A stretch of 64,000 nt of DNA from Haladaptatus sp. ZSTT2. Its GTDB lineage: Archaea > Halobacteriota > Halobacteria > Halobacteriales > Halococcaceae. Location of the stretch: positions 186,001 to 250,000 of the forward strand of contig NZ_JBAMHQ010000002.1 in assembly GCF_037081775.1 (NCBI RefSeq), read 5' to 3'. The notes under the pieces were generated by a model that was given only the letters and a program-made list of their open reading frames with translations, was not told the origin of the DNA and ran no database searches. The translations under genes were made by a program, and so were the position numbers. Shown here piece by piece: positions 62,105-64,000 of this stretch. Within the stretch, counting starts at the first letter, position 1; each line of letters starts with the position of its first letter.

Positions 62105-63265
62105 TCACAGACCCAGACCGGTACTATATTCCAACGTTCCGAATCCGGTACCCATTGACTCGTCGTTGATTGACGTGCCGCCGACGTTTCCGGTGAGTCC
62201 GGTCATCCGGAACATGAACTCGTTGTAACTCCAGTGAAACGCAAGCCGACCACCGAGTCTCGAACGGTCGAGCCAGTTTCGCGCATGGCCATAGGTCCGG
62301 GCAACGAACCGCACGTAATCGCCCTCCTCGTTCTCGACGCGAACGTTGAAGTCAGGGTGCTCGCCAGTGCCCAGTATTGGCTCGACAGTAACCGTATCGA
62401 ACTCGACATGCCCATCTTTTGAACCCCAGTTCCAGAACCCAGATTGTCGAAGGGGTATCGTCAGGCGTTCGAGTCTGTCCGAGGAGAAGAATTTGTAGCC
62501 CCGTCGGAAGAGTTGTGGCCCGATAAACGGAATCAATACGGAAAACGAGGTCCCGTCTGGGAAGATTGCCCATACCCACTTCCAGGGTAACAGCGGCATG
62601 TCGAAACACACGCGCTGGAAGTAACATGATCCGGACAGCGTCTCGGGGCCGTCGGGCAGATCAAAATCCCCTTCGAACTCCATCCAGCGCCAAGCGACGA
62701 CCTCGGCGCCACCAAGCGGTGTGTCGATATCCAGTGAGTGGTGTGGTGAGGTCATCTTCGAGTTCAGGTCGCCCCACGCCTCGAACTCCGCCTCGGCGTC
62801 GTCACCGATGACGTGAACTTTCAGACCGAGGGGGCGGTTCGAGAGCGCTGTGATCTCGCTTCCGCGTCTGGTGCCGTCCTCGCGGTCTGCCCAGGCTTCG
62901 AGACGCTGGTCCTCTCGAGAGAGCACCGCTTCGGCTGGTTGCCTGACGACGTGGTCGTGGACCACGTCCCCGTCGCCGGTCCAGCCGACCGTCGTCACGT
63001 CGAATCTGTCCACGCCGTCGACGACGGGTCGGTCAGCGTCCATTCCCCGGGGCGGAAGGTCGTTCACACGGGACTGGTCACCCACACAGGCAGCTATCGA
63101 GAACATGAGCTGTTTCGGCCCGTACCCCTCCTCGCCCTCTGGGAACAGGAGAAAGAACCACCAGGACGAGGACGTCCCGTTCTGTCGCTCGGGGTTCTGC
63201 CACCATATCTTCTCGAAAACACGCCGGTGCTCGGCGAGGGTCCTGTCTGCGAACGCGTCGGTCAT
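62105..63265 (-). CDS. hypothetical protein (386 aa), lipocalin/CrtC-like pattern possible
   Basis: ATG at 63265 with a GGAGGT site just upstream. The protein is beta-rich, with aromatic strand pairs (WWFFLLFPEGEEGYG near the start, SGFWNWGSKDG, and FHWSYNEFMFRMTGL) and SNRPLGLKVHV then PHHSLDIDTPLGG in the middle. This strand-rich layout with H-S pairs resembles the AttH/CrtC lipocalin-like domain, but the match was judged by eye only. No signal peptide is evident. Confidence 0.5.
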   Translation of the reverse strand: MTDAFADRTLAEHRRVFEKIWWQNPERQNGTSSSWWFFLLFPEGEEGYGPKQLMFSIAACVGDQSRVNDLPPRGMDADRPVVDGVDRFDVTTVGWTGDGDVVHDHVVRQPAEAVLSREDQRLEAWADREDGTRRGSEITALSNRPLGLKVHVIGDDAEAEFEAWGDLNSKMTSPHHSLDIDTPLGGAEVVAWRWMEFEGDFDLPDGPETLSGSCYFQRVCFDMPLLPWKWVWAIFPDGTSFSVLIPFIGPQLFRRGYKFFSSDRLERLTIPLRQSGFWNWGSKDGHVEFDTVTVEPILGTGEHPDFNVRVENEEGDYVRFVARTYGHARNWLDRSRLGGRLAFHWSYNEFMFRMTGLTGNVGGTSINDESMGTGFGTLEYSTGLGL

Positions 63266-63299
63266 TGACTTACCTCCCGCTGGGGTGCTGAATTGACAT

Positions 63300-63345
63300 C
63301 CTCCCCGCCCTGAAGGGCGAGGATTCCCAACCGCGTTGGGATATT
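63300..63345 (-). other. IS200/IS605 right-end hairpins and likely 3' end of a tnpB-associated guide RNA
   Basis: Two stem-loops lie close together on the strand of tnpB: CGCCCTGAAGGGCG at 63306-63319 and CCCAACCGCGTTGGG at 63326-63340. This is the standard right end of haloarchaeal IS1341/IS605 elements, and it lies about 25 nt downstream of the tnpB stop. In TnpB systems the omega RNA (reRNA) is transcribed across the gene's 3' end and the right end, and its last bases are the guide. A guide would therefore lie just left of 63300. Confidence 0.6.
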
Positions 63346-63364
63346 AGGGTTCACGGTTAGCAAC

Positions 63365-64000
63365 CTATTCTCGTGGGGCGAAAACGCCTTCACTGTGGTC
63401 GAACAGACGAACCGCTGGCTGTGCCAACCAGCCGTTATCCCTATCGCCACCATCCGTGGCGAGACTCGGGAGTACCTTTTGCCGAATATTCTCCGCACCG
63501 TTCACGTCCGCATTCGCCACCGTACCACACTTCTCACAGACGTACAGCCCACGTTCAACACGCTGGCTGTCGTCCGTGTGGCCGCACGCTGAACACGACT
63601 TCGACGTATTGCGTTCCGACACCAACTCAACGTTGATGCCTTCTGCTTCCGCCTTGTAGTCGAGAAGCGTCGTGAAGCGGTCGAACGCCCACCCGTGCAA
63701 GTCGAGATTACCGTGGTCGCCCCAATTCCGAGACTCGCCGTTCTCGTCGTTTTCTCGGATGCCGCCAAGGTCACCCACGACAAGCGTACCAACACCTCGT
63801 TCGACACACTCCTCTACGATTGCTTTCGAGAGTGCGTGCAAGAAGTGCGTCCGGCGACCAGTTCGCGTCCGGTCAAGCCGAGTGGCCTCACGGGACGAGG
63901 AATCGTCGCACTTGGCTTTCTTCTTCGTGAAGTAGTATTCGTCTTCTTTGAGTGCGCCACCGGGATACAACACCGATTCACCGCCGAACGAGACAGCGGC
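63365..64000 (-). CDS. tnpB: TnpB-like RNA-guided nuclease of an IS200/IS605 element, N-terminus beyond the window
   Basis: The minus frame is open to the window edge. The C-terminal half of TnpB is present: a RuvC-related LVVGDLGGIRE, LVSERNTSKSCSACGHTD with the zinc finger CSACG... VCEKCG, and the terminal RuvC motif ADVNGAENI with the catalytic Asp. All look intact. The N-terminal RuvC part cannot be checked here. The element is a TnpB-only (IS1341-like) or IS605 unit. Confidence 0.9.
   Translation of the reverse strand, partial: AAVSFGGESVLYPGGALKEDEYYFTKKKAKCDDSSSREATRLDRTRTGRRTHFLHALSKAIVEECVERGVGTLVVGDLGGIRENDENGESRNWGDHGNLDLHGWAFDRFTTLLDYKAEAEGINVELVSERNTSKSCSACGHTDDSQRVERGLYVCEKCGTVANADVNGAENIRQKVLPSLATDGGDRDNGWLAQPAVRLFDHSEGVFAPRE

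Overview
The window looks like a stretch of a haloarchaeal (class Halobacteria) replicon, probably a plasmid, megaplasmid or large integrated island. The evidence is very acidic proteins, a TFIIB-type transcription factor, Tat signal peptides with haloarchaeal lipoboxes, TATA/BRE-like promoters with short or no leaders, a haloarchaeal-style IS605 end, and no bacterial promoter architecture. The left 8 kb is clearly more A+T-rich than the rest, and gene remnants, antirestriction and secretion genes and an IS point to accessory DNA. No rRNA, tRNA or CRISPR array was seen.

Layout. 0-5.3 kb: a minus-strand cluster with a UvrD-type helicase (running off the window) overlapping an AddB-like PD-(D/E)XK nuclease. 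5.8-11.1 kb: scattered defence-type and hypothetical genes (a truncated SNF2 helicase, a restriction-endonuclease-like protein, a PIN-like gene with a damaged 5' end, zinc-ribbon and HEAT-repeat proteins). 11.2-12.3 kb: a Csa3-like CARF/wHTH regulator, divergent from a palindrome-rich intergenic region. 12.3-31 kb: one tightly packed seven-gene operon encoding two unknown or wHTH proteins, a 1016-residue P-loop ATPase, a coiled-coil protein, two tandem ~1800-residue helicase/zinc-ribbon/DUF1998 proteins and a PLD nuclease. 31-33.6 kb: an ADP-ribosylglycohydrolase, a PD-(D/E)XK-like/wHTH protein and a cold-shock protein. 33.8-40 kb: a minus-strand operon with a DpdA-like DNA transglycosylase, a second TGT-family protein, a wHTH protein and an AAA ATPase.

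40.4-49.8 kb is a set of plasmid-type genes: an extra TFB, small zinc-finger proteins, a secreted nuclease with lamin-tail domains, a SWIM protein, a PEP-mutase/isocitrate-lyase family enzyme, two paired wHTH plus partner modules, and an ArdC-like antirestriction protein. Three of these genes share a promoter/operator element at the same distance from the start codon. 50.3-57.6 kb is a six-gene type IV secretion/conjugation-like operon ending in a VirB4 ATPase. 57.9-64 kb holds haloarchaeal hypothetical genes, a dispersed ~60-80 bp repeat family, a small membrane-protein gene interrupted by a stop codon, and a partial tnpB with its right end.

Main hypothesis: the 12.3-31 kb and 33.8-40 kb operons are two arms of an archaeal 7-deazaguanine DNA modification and restriction system. 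The arm with two TGT-family enzymes would mark DNA. The helicase/ATPase/PLD arm, which resembles the Dpd restriction genes and the DISARM DUF1998-helicase plus PLD module, would attack unmarked DNA, possibly under control of the CARF regulator. The family assignments rest on motifs read directly from the sequence; the functional link between the arms is inference.
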